Shown: one piece after another, positions 17,856 to 26,400 of the stretch
Numbering within the stretch: the first letter of the stretch is position 1
How the letters are laid out: each line of letters begins with the position of its first letter
Assembly (NCBI GenBank): GCA_963848525.1
Contig: CAWKDZ010000001.1
Span: forward strand, 62,001-126,000
Reading direction: 5' to 3'
DNA from: JACCTU01 sp963848525
GTDB taxonomy: Bacteria > Actinomycetota > Thermoleophilia > Gaiellales > Gaiellaceae
DNA: 64,000 nt
Notes under the pieces: model-generated
What the model was told of the DNA's origin: nothing
Seen by the model: the letters and a program-made list of their open reading frames with translations, nothing else
The model's database searches: none
Position numbers and translations under genes: made by a program

Positions 17856-18047
17856 TCAGAGAGCCTTCTGGACCTTGCCGGCCTTGAGGCAGCGCGTGCA
17901 GACGTACGCGCGCTGGGCCTTGCCGCCCAGGTTGACGCGGACGCGCTGGAGGTTCGGGTCGAAGCGGCGCTTCGTCGCAACCATCGAGTGGCTGCGGTTG
18001 TTCCCGAACGAGGGCTTCTTGCCGCACACGGCGCAGATCTTCGACAT
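17856..18047 (-). CDS. rpmB: 50S ribosomal protein L28
   Basis: 63 residues beginning MSKICAVCGKKPSFGNNRSHS, with a second cysteine pair CTRC, so the zinc-binding form. Shadow frames extend further upstream, but the ATG at 18045-18047 gives the exact family N-terminus. It precedes fakA by 18 bp. Confidence 0.96.
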   Translation of the reverse strand: MSKICAVCGKKPSFGNNRSHSMVATKRRFDPNLQRVRVNLGGKAQRAYVCTRCLKAGKVQKAL

Positions 18048-18085
18048 GGCGGCGGCCAGTGTAGCCGACCGCTTGTAACACAGTG

Positions 18086-18634
18086 TTACTTGGCCGCCGC
18101 GGCGCTCGCGCGGAGCTGCGCGAAGAGATCGGCCATCTCCAGCCCCGTGCGGACGGCCTCGGCGCCCTTCTCCGCACGCGCCTCCGCCTGCTCGACGGTG
18201 TCCGTCGTCAGGACCCCGAACGCGACGGGCACGCCCGTCTCGATCGCCGCGAGCTGGAGTCCCGACGCGGCCTCGCCGGCGACGAAGTCGAAGTGCGGCG
18301 TCTCGCCGCGGATCACGCAGCCGAGCGCGACGATGCACGCGTAGCGGCGCGTCTTCGCGAGCGCGAGGGCTGCGAGCGGCAGCTCGAACGCGCCCGGCAC
18401 GGGGACGACCGTGACCGCGTCCTGCGGAACACCGGCGCGCTCGAGCTCGTCGAACGCCGACGCGAGCAGCCGCGACGTGATCTCGCCGTTGAACTTCGCG
18501 ACGACGACCGCGATGGAGCGCCGGTCCCCGTCCGGCGACCCCTCCAGCACCTGGACGCCGTCGGGCAAGTCGAGCGTGCCTTCGGCGTGCTGCTCGGGCG
18601 TCCGAAGCTGCGGGATCTCGGCGGGCTCGGTCAT
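18086..18634 (-). CDS. ribH: 6,7-dimethyl-8-ribityllumazine synthase
   Basis: 182-residue lumazine synthase, the penultimate enzyme of riboflavin synthesis, condensing the RibA/D-derived pyrimidine with the RibB-derived dihydroxybutanone phosphate. Motifs: VVVAKFNGEITSRLL, VPGAFELPLAA, LGCVIRGETPHFD (catalytic His region) and FGVLTTDTVEQAEARA. The N-terminal ~35 residues (LRTPEQHAEGTLDLPDG) are longer than usual. ATG overlaps ribBA by 4 bp. Confidence 0.96.
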   Translation of the reverse strand: MTEPAEIPQLRTPEQHAEGTLDLPDGVQVLEGSPDGDRRSIAVVVAKFNGEITSRLLASAFDELERAGVPQDAVTVVPVPGAFELPLAALALAKTRRYACIVALGCVIRGETPHFDFVAGEAASGLQLAAIETGVPVAFGVLTTDTVEQAEARAEKGAEAVRTGLEMADLFAQLRASAAAAK

Positions 18635-19884
18635 TCAGTGTCCTCCTCGAAGCGGCGGTCCTGGTGGTGGAGCCGGTGCCCGAGTCTCTCACGCTTGGCG
18701 GCCAGATACCGCTCGTTCTCCGGGTTCGGCTCGACCTCGATCGGCAGCTGCTCAGTGACGGTCAACCCGTAGCCCTCGAGGCCGGTGAGCTTCTTCGGGT
18801 TGTTGGTGAGGATGCGGATCGTCGTCAGTCCGAGCTCGGCCAGGATCTGGTTGCCGATCCCCCACTCTCGTGCGTCGGCCGGATAGCCGAGCTCGAGGTT
18901 CGCGTCGACGGTGTCGAGGCCGGACTCCTGGAGCTCGTAGGCCTGAAGCTTCGAGAGCAGGCCGATGCCGCGACCCTCCTGCGACATGTAGAGCAGGACG
19001 CCGCGCTCCTCGCTCGCGATCCGCCGCAGCGCGTGCTCGAGCTGCTCGCCGCAGTCGCAGCGCAGCGAGTGGAAGACGTCGCCGGTCAGGCACTCGGAAT
19101 GGACGCGCACGAGCACGTTCGCGGCGCCGTCGAGCTCGCCCTTGACGAGCGCGACGTGCGGCTTGCCGGTGAGCACCTCGCGGAACGCGACGGCCGTGAA
19201 CTCGCCGTATGCGGTCGGCAGCCGCACCTCTGCGACACGCTCGACGAGCCTCTCGGTGCGCCGCCGGTACTCGATCAGGTCGGCGATCGTCAGCAGCTTG
19301 ACCTCGTGGCGCGCGCAGAACGCCGCGAGGTCGGGAACGCGGGCCATCGTCCCGTCCTCGTTCATGATCTCGCAGACGACTCCGGCGGGGCTGAGGCCGG
19401 CGAGCCGGGCGAGGTCGACGGCGGCCTCCGTCTGGCCGGAGCGCTCGAGCACGCCGCCGGCGCGGGCGCGCAGCGGGAACACGTGGCCGGGACGAACGAG
19501 GTCGTGCCCGCCCTTCGAGGGGTCGATCGCGGTCTGGATCGTGTGCGCGCGGTCGTGCGCCGAGATGCCGGTCGTCACGCCCTCGCGCGCCTCGACCGAG
19601 ACCGTGAACGCGGTGCCGAGCGGGGTCTCGTTCTCGCGCGCCATCTGCTCGAGCCCGAGCTCGTCGCAGCGCTCCGGCGTGAGGCAGAGGCAGATCAGCC
19701 CGCGTGCGTGCGTGGCCATGAAGTTGATCGCCTCCGGCGTCGCGAACTGCGCCGCGATCGTCAGGTCGCCCTCGTTCTCCCGGTCCTCGGCGTCGACGAC
19801 GACGACGAAGCGTCCCTGCCGGATGTCCTCGATCGCCTCCTCGACGGTCGCGAACGGCGCGCGCGTCTGCACGGCGGTCGTCAC
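18631..19884 (-). CDS. ribBA: Bifunctional dihydroxybutanone-phosphate synthase / GTP cyclohydrolase II
   Basis: 417-residue fusion. The RibB half (about 1-210) has DAEDRENEGDLTIAAQFATP and THARGLICLCL. The RibA half has the zinc site CLTGDVFHSLRCDCGEQL and ends TNNPKKLTGLEGYGL. It supplies both precursors of riboflavin. The start overlaps the end of ribE by 4 bp and its end overlaps ribH, so ribE-ribBA-ribH is one coupled unit. Confidence 0.97.
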   Translation of the reverse strand: MTTAVQTRAPFATVEEAIEDIRQGRFVVVVDAEDRENEGDLTIAAQFATPEAINFMATHARGLICLCLTPERCDELGLEQMARENETPLGTAFTVSVEAREGVTTGISAHDRAHTIQTAIDPSKGGHDLVRPGHVFPLRARAGGVLERSGQTEAAVDLARLAGLSPAGVVCEIMNEDGTMARVPDLAAFCARHEVKLLTIADLIEYRRRTERLVERVAEVRLPTAYGEFTAVAFREVLTGKPHVALVKGELDGAANVLVRVHSECLTGDVFHSLRCDCGEQLEHALRRIASEERGVLLYMSQEGRGIGLLSKLQAYELQESGLDTVDANLELGYPADAREWGIGNQILAELGLTTIRILTNNPKKLTGLEGYGLTVTEQLPIEVEPNPENERYLAAKRERLGHRLHHQDRRFEEDTE

Positions 19885-20438
19885 TCCGAAAGCCTAGCCC
19901 CGAGCAGGCGCTCGACGTACTTCGCGAGGACGTCGACCTCGAGGTTGACGGCGTCGCCCGGGCTCAGCGAGCCGAACGTCGTCACCTCGAGCGTGTGCGG
20001 GACGAGCGCGACCTCGAACCCGTCGCCGTGCAGCGCGGCGATCGTCAGCGAGACGCCGTCGATCGCGATCGAGCCCTTCTCCACGCAGTAGCGCAGGAGC
20101 TCGGGTGGAGCCTCGACGACGAGGCGCTCGCCGTCGAACGAGCGCACGCGCCCGACTCCGTCGACGTGACCTTGGACGTAGTGGCCGCCGAGCGACTCGC
20201 CTGCCTTGAGCGCCGGTTCGAGGTTGACCTCGGCCGCGAACGGCTTCGCGCGCGCGAGCGTCTCCGGGACGACGTCGAAGGAGAGCGTGCCGTTGCTCGC
20301 GTCGACGACCGTGAGGCAGACGCCGTCGACGGAGACGGAGTCGCCGACCGCCGGCTCGAGCGCCGACTCGACGACGAGGCGGCCGCCGTCGGCGAACGAC
20401 GCGACGCGCCCGCGCTCGCGAACGATCCCGGTGAACAC
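19881..20438 (-). CDS. ribE: Riboflavin synthase alpha subunit
   Basis: 185 residues with two lumazine-binding repeats: MFTGIVRERGRV ... DSVSVDGVCLTVV and GGHYVQGHVDGVGRV ... GSIAIDGVSLTIA. It dismutates two lumazines to riboflavin. The gene begins after a 148-bp gap that contains the paired GGGACTGTCCC palindromes, the only break in an otherwise overlapping operon. Start chosen at the canonical MFTGIV. Confidence 0.97.
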   Translation of the reverse strand: MFTGIVRERGRVASFADGGRLVVESALEPAVGDSVSVDGVCLTVVDASNGTLSFDVVPETLARAKPFAAEVNLEPALKAGESLGGHYVQGHVDGVGRVRSFDGERLVVEAPPELLRYCVEKGSIAIDGVSLTIAALHGDGFEVALVPHTLEVTTFGSLSPGDAVNLEVDVLAKYVERLLGARLSE

Positions 20439-20466
20439 GCTTCAAGCTTACGAACGGCTGCTCCTC

Positions 20467-20581
20467 GGGGACAGTCCCGGGACTGTCCCCGACGGCTCGC
20501 GCGCCCGCGTCGCGAACCGGGGGTTGTCCCTGCTCAGTCGGAGATTCGGACGTAGGAGGGGACTGTCCCGGGACAGTCCCC
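20467..20581. repeat. Doublet of 24-bp GGGACTGTCCC palindromes, locus A
   Basis: Copy 1 at 20467-20490 is GGGGACAGTCCC followed by GGGACTGTCCCC, a perfect palindrome. Copy 2 at 20558-20581 is GGGGACTGTCCC followed by GGGACAGTCCCC, also self-complementary. They lie 91 bp apart between the LLM gene stop and the ribE start. The same doublet with 90-bp spacing occurs at 33454-33567. Sequence between copies is not conserved, which is typical of REP/REPIN-like mobile palindromes rather than a gene-specific regulator. Confidence 0.8.
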
Positions 20582-20586
20582 TGGGC

Positions 20587-21369
20587 TCACGGGCCGGCTT
20601 CGACCCGCGCGAGCAGCGCGGACTCGTCGCCGCGGCCGTCGTGGAGCTGCTCGACCCACCAGGTCGCGCCGGCGGCCTCGTACGCGCCGCGCAGCTCGCG
20701 CTCGCCCGGCTCCGAGTAGCCCAGCACCGCGACGTCGCCGAGCTCGTAGCCGTCGAGCATCGCGGCGAGCTCGTCGGGCGTGCGCGTCATCTCGCGCGGC
20801 GTCGCGGTGTCGGCGAACCAGCCGTCGAAGCGCTGCGCGCGCTCGCGCGCGCGCCGGCTCATGCCGCCGATCCAGATCGGGATCCGGCCGGGCTTCGGGT
20901 CGAGCGTCACCCGGTCGACGACGAAGTGCTCGCCGCGGTGGTTCACCTCGTCGCCGGACAGCAACGCGCGGATCACGTCGAGGCCTTCGTCGAGCAGCGC
21001 CGCCCGCGCGTGCTCGCCCTCGTCCTCGCCGAAGCGCTCGAACTCGCCGCGGCCGCCGCCGAGGCCCGCGCCGAACAGCACACGGCCCGGCGCGAGCTGC
21101 TCGAGCGTCGCGAGCTGATGCGCGACCACGTGCGGACGGCGGCGCGCCACCGGCGTCACGCCGGTCCCCAGCACGATCCGCTCGGTCGCCGTCGCGATCG
21201 CGGCGAGCGACACCCAGGGATCGGCCGCGGGCTTCCCCCAGACGAACGCGAGATGGTCCCAGAGCAGGAACGCATCCCATCCCGCTCGCTCGGCCGACTC
21301 CGCCAGCCGCATCGTCGCGCGCGGGTTCGAATACGTGCCGATGTTCGAGCAGAGCAGCGCGTGCTTCAC
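20587..21369 (-). CDS. LLM-class F420-type oxidoreductase in the riboflavin operon
   Basis: 260-residue luciferase-like monooxygenase-fold protein: MKHALLCSNIGTYSNPRATM, WDAFLLWDHLAF, ATERIVLGTGVTP and a C-terminal barrel with DPKPGRIPIWIGGMSRRA. Family members use F420 or FMN; the substrate is unknown. The GTG start overlaps the ribD stop as GTGA, so it is a coupled member of the rib operon. F420 and riboflavin share the pathway intermediate made by RibA/RibD, which makes the position suggestive but not proof of a biosynthetic role. Confidence 0.88.
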   Translation of the reverse strand: MKHALLCSNIGTYSNPRATMRLAESAERAGWDAFLLWDHLAFVWGKPAADPWVSLAAIATATERIVLGTGVTPVARRRPHVVAHQLATLEQLAPGRVLFGAGLGGGRGEFERFGEDEGEHARAALLDEGLDVIRALLSGDEVNHRGEHFVVDRVTLDPKPGRIPIWIGGMSRRARERAQRFDGWFADTATPREMTRTPDELAAMLDGYELGDVAVLGYSEPGERELRGAYEAAGATWWVEQLHDGRGDESALLARVEAGP

Positions 21370-22301
21370 GGCTCGTGAATGTACGCCTCGAGCAGCAGGT
21401 CGTCCCCGACCGAGGTCACCGTCATGCGGCGCAGCGAGACGCGGCGCTCGAACTCGCGCAGGAAGTACGGACCGGAGCCCGAGAGCCTCGGTGCGACGAA
21501 GACGAGCAGCTTGTCGATCAGGTCGCGCTCGAGGAACGCCGTCGCGAGCGTCGGTCCGCCCTCGAGCAGCAGCGACTGCACGCCCTCCGCGGCGAGCGCC
21601 GTCAGTTCCACCGCCGGGTCCCGCTGCCGAAGCTCGAGCTCGGAGCCTTCCGGGAGCGGCCCGAGCCCGAACGCGAGCCGCCGCGGCTGGCGGCGCGTGT
21701 CGACGCCGCGCGCGTCGAGACGCGGGTCGTCCGCGCGCACGGTTCCCATCCCGACGGCGACGGCGTCCGAGACGGCGCGCAGCTCGTGGACGAGCCGGCG
21801 CGACTCCTCGCCCGAGATCCAGCGGGACTCCGGCGCAGTCACCCGCCCGTCGAAGGTGACCGCGACCTTGTAGGTCACGAACGGCCGCTGCCGCGTCGCC
21901 CACGTGAGCCAGGCCTCGTTCTGGCGACGCGCGGCCCAGAGGTCGAGGAGCTCGACCTCGACGCCGAGCTCGAGCAGGCGCTCGACCCCCTCCTGCGTCG
22001 GGTCGTCGGCACCGACGACGACCTTCGCGACGCCTGCGCCCACGATCGCGTCGACGCACGGCGGCGTGCGGCCGAAGCGCGCGCACGGCTCGAGCGTGAC
22101 GTACAGCGTCGCCCCCTTCGCACCGCCTCCGGCCGCGCGCAGCGCGAGCACCTCGGCGTGCGGCCCGCCGGCCTGCTCGTGCCAGCCCTCGCCGACGACG
22201 ACCCCGCCCGGCGTCACGACGACGGCGCCGACGACGGGGTTCGGGTGCGTCGTTCCGCGACCGCGCTCGGCGAGCTCGAGCGCCCGTTCCATGTGGCTCA
22301 C
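21366..22301 (-). CDS. ribD: Riboflavin biosynthesis deaminase/reductase RibD
   Basis: 311 residues. The N-terminal deaminase has the zinc motif HAEVLALRAAG with TLYVTLEPCARFGRTPPC; the C-terminal reductase has KVAVTFDGRVTAPESRWISG and LLLEGGPTLATAFL. It converts the GTP cyclohydrolase II product to the ribityl pyrimidine. Start GTG overlaps the rpe stop. No FMN riboswitch fits upstream because the preceding genes abut. Confidence 0.95.
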   Translation of the reverse strand: MSHMERALELAERGRGTTHPNPVVGAVVVTPGGVVVGEGWHEQAGGPHAEVLALRAAGGGAKGATLYVTLEPCARFGRTPPCVDAIVGAGVAKVVVGADDPTQEGVERLLELGVEVELLDLWAARRQNEAWLTWATRQRPFVTYKVAVTFDGRVTAPESRWISGEESRRLVHELRAVSDAVAVGMGTVRADDPRLDARGVDTRRQPRRLAFGLGPLPEGSELELRQRDPAVELTALAAEGVQSLLLEGGPTLATAFLERDLIDKLLVFVAPRLSGSGPYFLREFERRVSLRRMTVTSVGDDLLLEAYIHEP

Positions 22302-22975
22302 GCCAGCGCTTGTACCAAGCGGCGGTAGGCCCGCGGCAGATCCTCCGCCCCGAAGATCGCGCTCGCGGAGACGAGCAGCGTCGCGCCCGCGTCGTGCGCG
22401 GCCCGGACGTTCTCCTCGTTGATCCCGCCATCGACCTGCACGTGCACCTCGGGCGGGAGGTTGTCCCGCGTCCAGCGGATGCGCTCCAGCGAGCCCTCGA
22501 GGAACTCCTGGCCCGAGTACCCCGGCTCGATGCTCATGCAGAGCACGACGTCGAAACCCTCGGCGGCGGCGACGACGTCCTGCACCGGGGTCGAGGGCTT
22601 GAACGCGAGCCCGATCCCGAGCTCCTGCTCGCGCGCCGCCTGCACGACGCCGCGCAGGTCGCGCACCGCCTCGTAGTGGAACGTGACGCTGTCGCCGCCG
22701 GCGCGCGCGATCGCGCCGAAGTGCTTGGCCGGGTTCTCGACCATCAGGTGGCAGTCGATCACGCCGCCTTCCCTGTGGATCCGCTCCGAGATCGACTCGA
22801 GCACGATCGGCCCCATCGTGATCGGCTCGACGAAGTGGCCGTCGCCGACGTCGAAGTGGAACACGCGCGCGCCCGCGTGGAGCAGCGCATCGATCTGCGT
22901 GCCGAGGTCGGCGAAGTCGGCGGCGTAGAGCGAAGGCTCGACCTCGACCGTCCGGATCCAGTCGCGCCAGGGCAC
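22298..22975 (-). CDS. rpe: Ribulose-phosphate 3-epimerase
   Basis: 225-residue TIM barrel: VEPSLYAADFADLGTQI, HFDVGDGHFVEPITMGP (catalytic Asp), DCHLMVENP, VLCMSIEPGYSGQEF and HVQVDGGINEENV (second Asp). It interconverts ribulose- and xylulose-5-phosphate; ribulose-5-phosphate is the RibB substrate, so its place at the head of the rib operon makes metabolic sense. GTG start. Confidence 0.94.
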   Translation of the reverse strand: MPWRDWIRTVEVEPSLYAADFADLGTQIDALLHAGARVFHFDVGDGHFVEPITMGPIVLESISERIHREGGVIDCHLMVENPAKHFGAIARAGGDSVTFHYEAVRDLRGVVQAAREQELGIGLAFKPSTPVQDVVAAAEGFDVVLCMSIEPGYSGQEFLEGSLERIRWTRDNLPPEVHVQVDGGINEENVRAAHDAGATLLVSASAIFGAEDLPRAYRRLVQALA

Positions 22976-22982
22976 GCCGCTA

Positions 22983-23825
22983 TTACAGACGAAGGAGGTG
23001 ACGGGCCACGTCGATCTGCCGCTCGTAGACGTGCGGCTCGTGCTCCGCGAAGCCCCACGCGACCGTGTGGGCGATCGTCCAGCGGCGGAGCCGCTCCCGG
23101 TCGAGCTCGAGCTCCGAGGCGAGGAAGTCGAGCCGCCAGGCCAGGTCGCCGGGCCCGTCGCGGACGAGCGCCACGGCGTTGAACGCGCGCTCGGCGACGA
23201 CGGGCTTCGGGTCGATCGCGAGCCACGGCTCCCGCTCGGCGGCGAGCACGTTGCCGCGGTGCAGGTCCTGGTGGCAGACGACGAGCTCGCCCTGCGTCGG
23301 CGGCAGCTCGTGCAGCGCCCCGACCGCAGCGTCGAGCAGCTCGCGCTCGAACGGCCTCGCGGCCGCCTCCCAGCGGGCCGGAAGCTCGTCCGCCCACCGC
23401 GCCGCGGTCCCGGCGAAGGGCTCGACGTCGGTGCCGCCGGCCGGGCGCTCGTTCAACCGCGCGACGACCGACGACGCGAGCTCGTAGGCCGCTCGCTCCG
23501 GCAGCTCCAGCAGGGAGGTGCCCGGCCGGCAACGCTCGAGCAGCAGCGCGCGGCGTTCGGCATCGTGCTCGAGCAGGCGGACGGCACCGTTCCCATCCCA
23601 GTGCGCGAGCGCGGTCGCCTCGTGCTCGCTCTCCCGGTGCGGGAAGTTGAGCTTCAGGACGACGTCGCCGGCCGGCGCGACGTACGAGACGTTCGCGTCC
23701 GGGAACGGCGCCTCGAGCTCGAGCGACCACCGAGCGGCGCACTCGGCGACGAGCTGCGGCAGACGCCGAAGCCACTCGCCGCCGCCCGGGAACGCCTCGA
23801 GGTGACGCAGCCGCTCGGGGATCAC
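22983..23825 (-). CDS. APH(6)-like aminoglycoside/streptomycin phosphotransferase homologue
   Basis: 280-residue kinase of the aminoglycoside phosphotransferase fold. The catalytic loop is CHQDLHRGNVL and the metal-binding motif is AIDPKPVVAERAF, the DPK form seen in APH(6) streptomycin kinases. An N-terminal nucleotide lobe has VSYVAPAGDVVLKLN. Chromosomal homologues in actinobacteria need not confer resistance; the natural substrate is unknown. GTG start overlaps the rsmB stop as GTGA, so it is co-translated with translation-related genes. Confidence 0.85.
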   Translation of the reverse strand: MIPERLRHLEAFPGGGEWLRRLPQLVAECAARWSLELEAPFPDANVSYVAPAGDVVLKLNFPHRESEHEATALAHWDGNGAVRLLEHDAERRALLLERCRPGTSLLELPERAAYELASSVVARLNERPAGGTDVEPFAGTAARWADELPARWEAAARPFERELLDAAVGALHELPPTQGELVVCHQDLHRGNVLAAEREPWLAIDPKPVVAERAFNAVALVRDGPGDLAWRLDFLASELELDRERLRRWTIAHTVAWGFAEHEPHVYERQIDVARHLLRL

Positions 23826-25027
23826 GGGACGCGAAGCCGCGCGACGAAGAAGCCCGACGTTCCGTGGAGATCCGGCCGCGTGAGCAGGAACTCGGGCCGC
23901 CTCGGGTGGGCGTAGCGAGGCCACTCGTCGGTCAGCGCATCGACCGCGAGCCCGCTCGCGTCCACGACCGCCTCGTTCTCGTCCGCGTTGAGCGTGCAGA
24001 CCGAGTAGACGACGACACCATCGGTACGCACACGCTCGGCCGCCTCGCGCAGCAGTGCGAGCTGGAGCTCGGGCAGCGGCCGCGCGCGCCAGCGCAGGTC
24101 CGGTCGCTGCGCGAGGACGCCGAGGCCAGAGCACGGAGCGTCGACGAGCGCGCGGTCGAAGTCGCGCAGCTCCGCCGGCAACTTCGTCGCGTCCGCCTCG
24201 ACCACGCGCACGTGCTCGGCGCCGAGGCGCCGCGCGTTCGCGCGCAGCTCACTCGCGCGCGCCGGGTTCACCTCGACCGCGGTCACCTCGCCGGCGAGCA
24301 TCGTCGCCTTGCCGCCAGGGGCCGCACACGAGTCGAGCACGCGCTCGCCCTCACGCGCGCCGACGACGACGGCAGCGAGCTGGGACGCGCGGCTCTGCGG
24401 CCAGAGCCGGCCCTCGGCCACCGCGCCCTCGTCCACGCGCTCGACCCGGTACGCGCCGGGCACGTCGGTCGGCTCGCCCGGTGGCTCGCCGCGCACGAGC
24501 CGGACGACGGTCTCCGGCGGCTCGTTCTGCGCGCGCATCAGGTCGAGCGCGGCGTCGTCGCCGAGATCGCGTCGCCAGACGTCGAAGATCCAGTCGGGGT
24601 AGGAGTGCTTCAGCGGGCCCTCGGGAAGCGAGCCGAGGAAGCCGCGCAGCTTCTCGCTCAGCCGGCGCAGGACCGCGTTCGTGAACGGGACCGCACGCTC
24701 GAGGCGCGCGCGGCGGACGAGCTCGACCGAGTCGTCGACGACGGCATGCGCCGGCAGCTCCGTGTAGCCGAGCTGGTACGCGCCGAGCCGCAGGGCCGCG
24801 AGCACGGGCGGATCGAGCTTCCGTACGGGCCGCCGCCCGATCGCGTCGAGCGCATGGTCGAGCGTGCGCTTGCGCTGCACCGTCCCGTAGGCGAGCCGCT
24901 GCGCGAGCGCGCGGTCACGCTCGTCGAGCCCGGCGGCGGCGCTGCGGAACGCCCGGTCGGCGTAGGCGTCCTGCTCGAACACGCGCCGCACGACCTCGTA
25001 GGCCGCGGCGCGCGCGGGCGCGATCAC
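23822..25027 (-). CDS. rsmB: 16S rRNA (cytosine967-C5)-methyltransferase RsmB
   Basis: 401 residues: an N-terminal NusB-like helical domain (AAAYEVVRRVFEQDAYAD ... KRTLDHALDAIGRRP) and a C-terminal SAM methyltransferase with LDSCAAPGGKATMLAG, the catalytic cysteine motif LVDAPCSGLGVLAQRPDLRWR, and VYSVCTLNADENE. It is coupled to fmt by a GTGA overlap, the usual def-fmt-rsmB order. Confidence 0.95.
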   Translation of the reverse strand: MIAPARAAAYEVVRRVFEQDAYADRAFRSAAAGLDERDRALAQRLAYGTVQRKRTLDHALDAIGRRPVRKLDPPVLAALRLGAYQLGYTELPAHAVVDDSVELVRRARLERAVPFTNAVLRRLSEKLRGFLGSLPEGPLKHSYPDWIFDVWRRDLGDDAALDLMRAQNEPPETVVRLVRGEPPGEPTDVPGAYRVERVDEGAVAEGRLWPQSRASQLAAVVVGAREGERVLDSCAAPGGKATMLAGEVTAVEVNPARASELRANARRLGAEHVRVVEADATKLPAELRDFDRALVDAPCSGLGVLAQRPDLRWRARPLPELQLALLREAAERVRTDGVVVYSVCTLNADENEAVVDASGLAVDALTDEWPRYAHPRRPEFLLTRPDLHGTSGFFVARLRVP

Positions 25028-25821
25028 CGAAGGCCTCGCCGGAACTCCTCGTACGACATCCGCCGGCGGCCGTCCGGCTGCACCTCGAGCGGGACGAGCT
25101 CGCCGCCCTCGAGCCGCGCGCGCCAGATCGTCACCGGCCGTCCGTGCAGCTCGGCGCGCGCGCCGATGTGCGGGGAGAGCGCGCGGATCCGCCGGAGCGC
25201 GTCGCCGGGTTGCGAGAGGTCGAGCTCGCGGTCGGCAGCCGTGATCTTGTCGGCGTACGTCGGCTCGCCCTCCTGCGCTCGAAGCTCCAGCTCGTGGCTC
25301 TGAGCCACGAGCTCGCCCACGAGCTCGGCTCCGAGCTCGGCCGCCCGCGCGAACACCGCGCCTGCGTCGTCGTCCGGGCCGACCGGGAACGCACGCTGCG
25401 CCGCGATCGGGCCGGCGTCGAGCTCCTCCACGAGCTGGATGATCGAGACGCCGGTCTCCTCGTCGCCCGCGAGCAGCGCCCGTTCGACGGGCGCCGCACC
25501 GCGCCAGCGCGGAAGCAGCGACGGGTGGACGTTGAGCCAGAGCGCGGCGTCGAGCAGCTCCTTCGGGATCAGCACGCCGTAGGCGACCAGCACGATCGTG
25601 TCCGCGCCGGCGACGTCGGCGAGCGCCGGGCGCTCCGGCTGGCGGACCTCGAGCCCGAGCCGCTCGGCCGTCTCCTTCGCGGCCGGTGGGCGGCTCTTCC
25701 GGCCGCGTCCCGCCGGCCGGTCCGGCCGCGTCAGCACCCAGGCGACGTCGTGCTGCGCGGCGAGCCGTTCGAGGACGTCCGCACCGAACGGCGCCGTGGC
25801 GGCGACGCCGAGCGCGGTCAA
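25024..25821 (-). CDS. fmt: Methionyl-tRNA formyltransferase
   Basis: 265 residues, somewhat short for the family (about 310). The formyl-folate-binding core is intact: LVAYGVLIPKELLDAA, LNVHPSLLPRWRGAAPVERALL (the HPSLLP motif) and ETGVSIIQLVEELDAGPI. The C-terminal tRNA-binding domain is reduced. TTG start overlapping the def stop as TTGA. Confidence 0.95.
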   Translation of the reverse strand: MTALGVAATAPFGADVLERLAAQHDVAWVLTRPDRPAGRGRKSRPPAAKETAERLGLEVRQPERPALADVAGADTIVLVAYGVLIPKELLDAALWLNVHPSLLPRWRGAAPVERALLAGDEETGVSIIQLVEELDAGPIAAQRAFPVGPDDDAGAVFARAAELGAELVGELVAQSHELELRAQEGEPTYADKITAADRELDLSQPGDALRRIRALSPHIGARAELHGRPVTIWRARLEGGELVPLEVQPDGRRRMSYEEFRRGLR

Positions 25822-26384
25822 GCGAGCGTTAGCTGCGCGCGCAGCGCGGCCATCGCCTCGCGCCGCGCGTCCTTCGTGGTGCGATCGAGGATCAGCACGC
25901 CGTCGAGGTGGTCGAGCTCGTGCTGGGCCACGCGCGCCGTCATTTCGTCGAGCTCGAGCCGGAGGTCGTCCCCGTCGAGGTCCTGCGCCGCGATCGTGAT
26001 GCGGCAGCTGCGCTCGACCGGCACGAGCACGCGCTGAAGCGAGAGGCAGCCCTCGTCGGCGGCCTCGCTCTCGCCGCTCTGCTCGACGATCTTCGGGTTG
26101 ACGAGCACGCGCGGCTCGTCCTCGCCGACGGCGAAGACGAACAGCCGCTGGAGCACGCCCACCTGAGTCGCGGCGAGCCCGACGCCCTGCGCGTCCTCCA
26201 TCAGCTCGGTCATCCGCTCGGCCAGACTTCGCAGCGCTTCGTCGAACTGCTCGACCTCGTTCGCGCGCAGCCTGAGCGCCGGGTCGGGGTACTGGCGGAT
26301 CTGCGCGAGCGCGAGGCGCCGCCGCGCCTGGGCCTCGGCGTCGAGTTCGCCCGTCGCCTTGAGCTCGCCGGCTTCGTCCGCCAC
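25818..26384 (-). CDS. def: Peptide deformylase
   Basis: 188 residues, removing the N-terminal formyl group from nascent proteins. Three family motifs are visible: GVGLAATQVGVLQRLFV (GxGxAAxQ), ADEGCLSLQRVLVPV (EGCLS) and VAQHELDHLDGVL (the HExxH motif appears as QHELDH, with both His and Glu). It lies between priA and fmt as in many genomes. Confidence 0.95.
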   Translation of the reverse strand: MADEAGELKATGELDAEAQARRRLALAQIRQYPDPALRLRANEVEQFDEALRSLAERMTELMEDAQGVGLAATQVGVLQRLFVFAVGEDEPRVLVNPKIVEQSGESEAADEGCLSLQRVLVPVERSCRITIAAQDLDGDDLRLELDEMTARVAQHELDHLDGVLILDRTTKDARREAMAALRAQLTLA

Positions 26385-26400
26385 GGCGCGAGTGTAGGCG

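Noticed and set aside
16281..18344. 687-residue open frame on the plus strand
   Set aside because: It is the antisense of fakA, rpmB and ribH; composition is Arg/Asp/Ala-rich as expected from the complement of GC-rich codons, with no recognisable domain.
20467..20581. CRISPR-like repeat pair
   Set aside because: Only two copies per locus, self-complementary units, unrelated 67-bp interval, no cas genes.
21318..21345. tRNA T-arm-like GGTTCGAAT
   Set aside because: It lies in the coding sequence of the LLM gene (codons for YSNPRA) and no acceptor or anticodon arm can be built around it.
20438..22990. FMN riboswitch for the riboflavin operon
   Set aside because: No FMN-aptamer-like sequence is visible; the genes from the kinase through ribD abut or overlap, and the only gap (20438-20587) holds the palindrome doublet.
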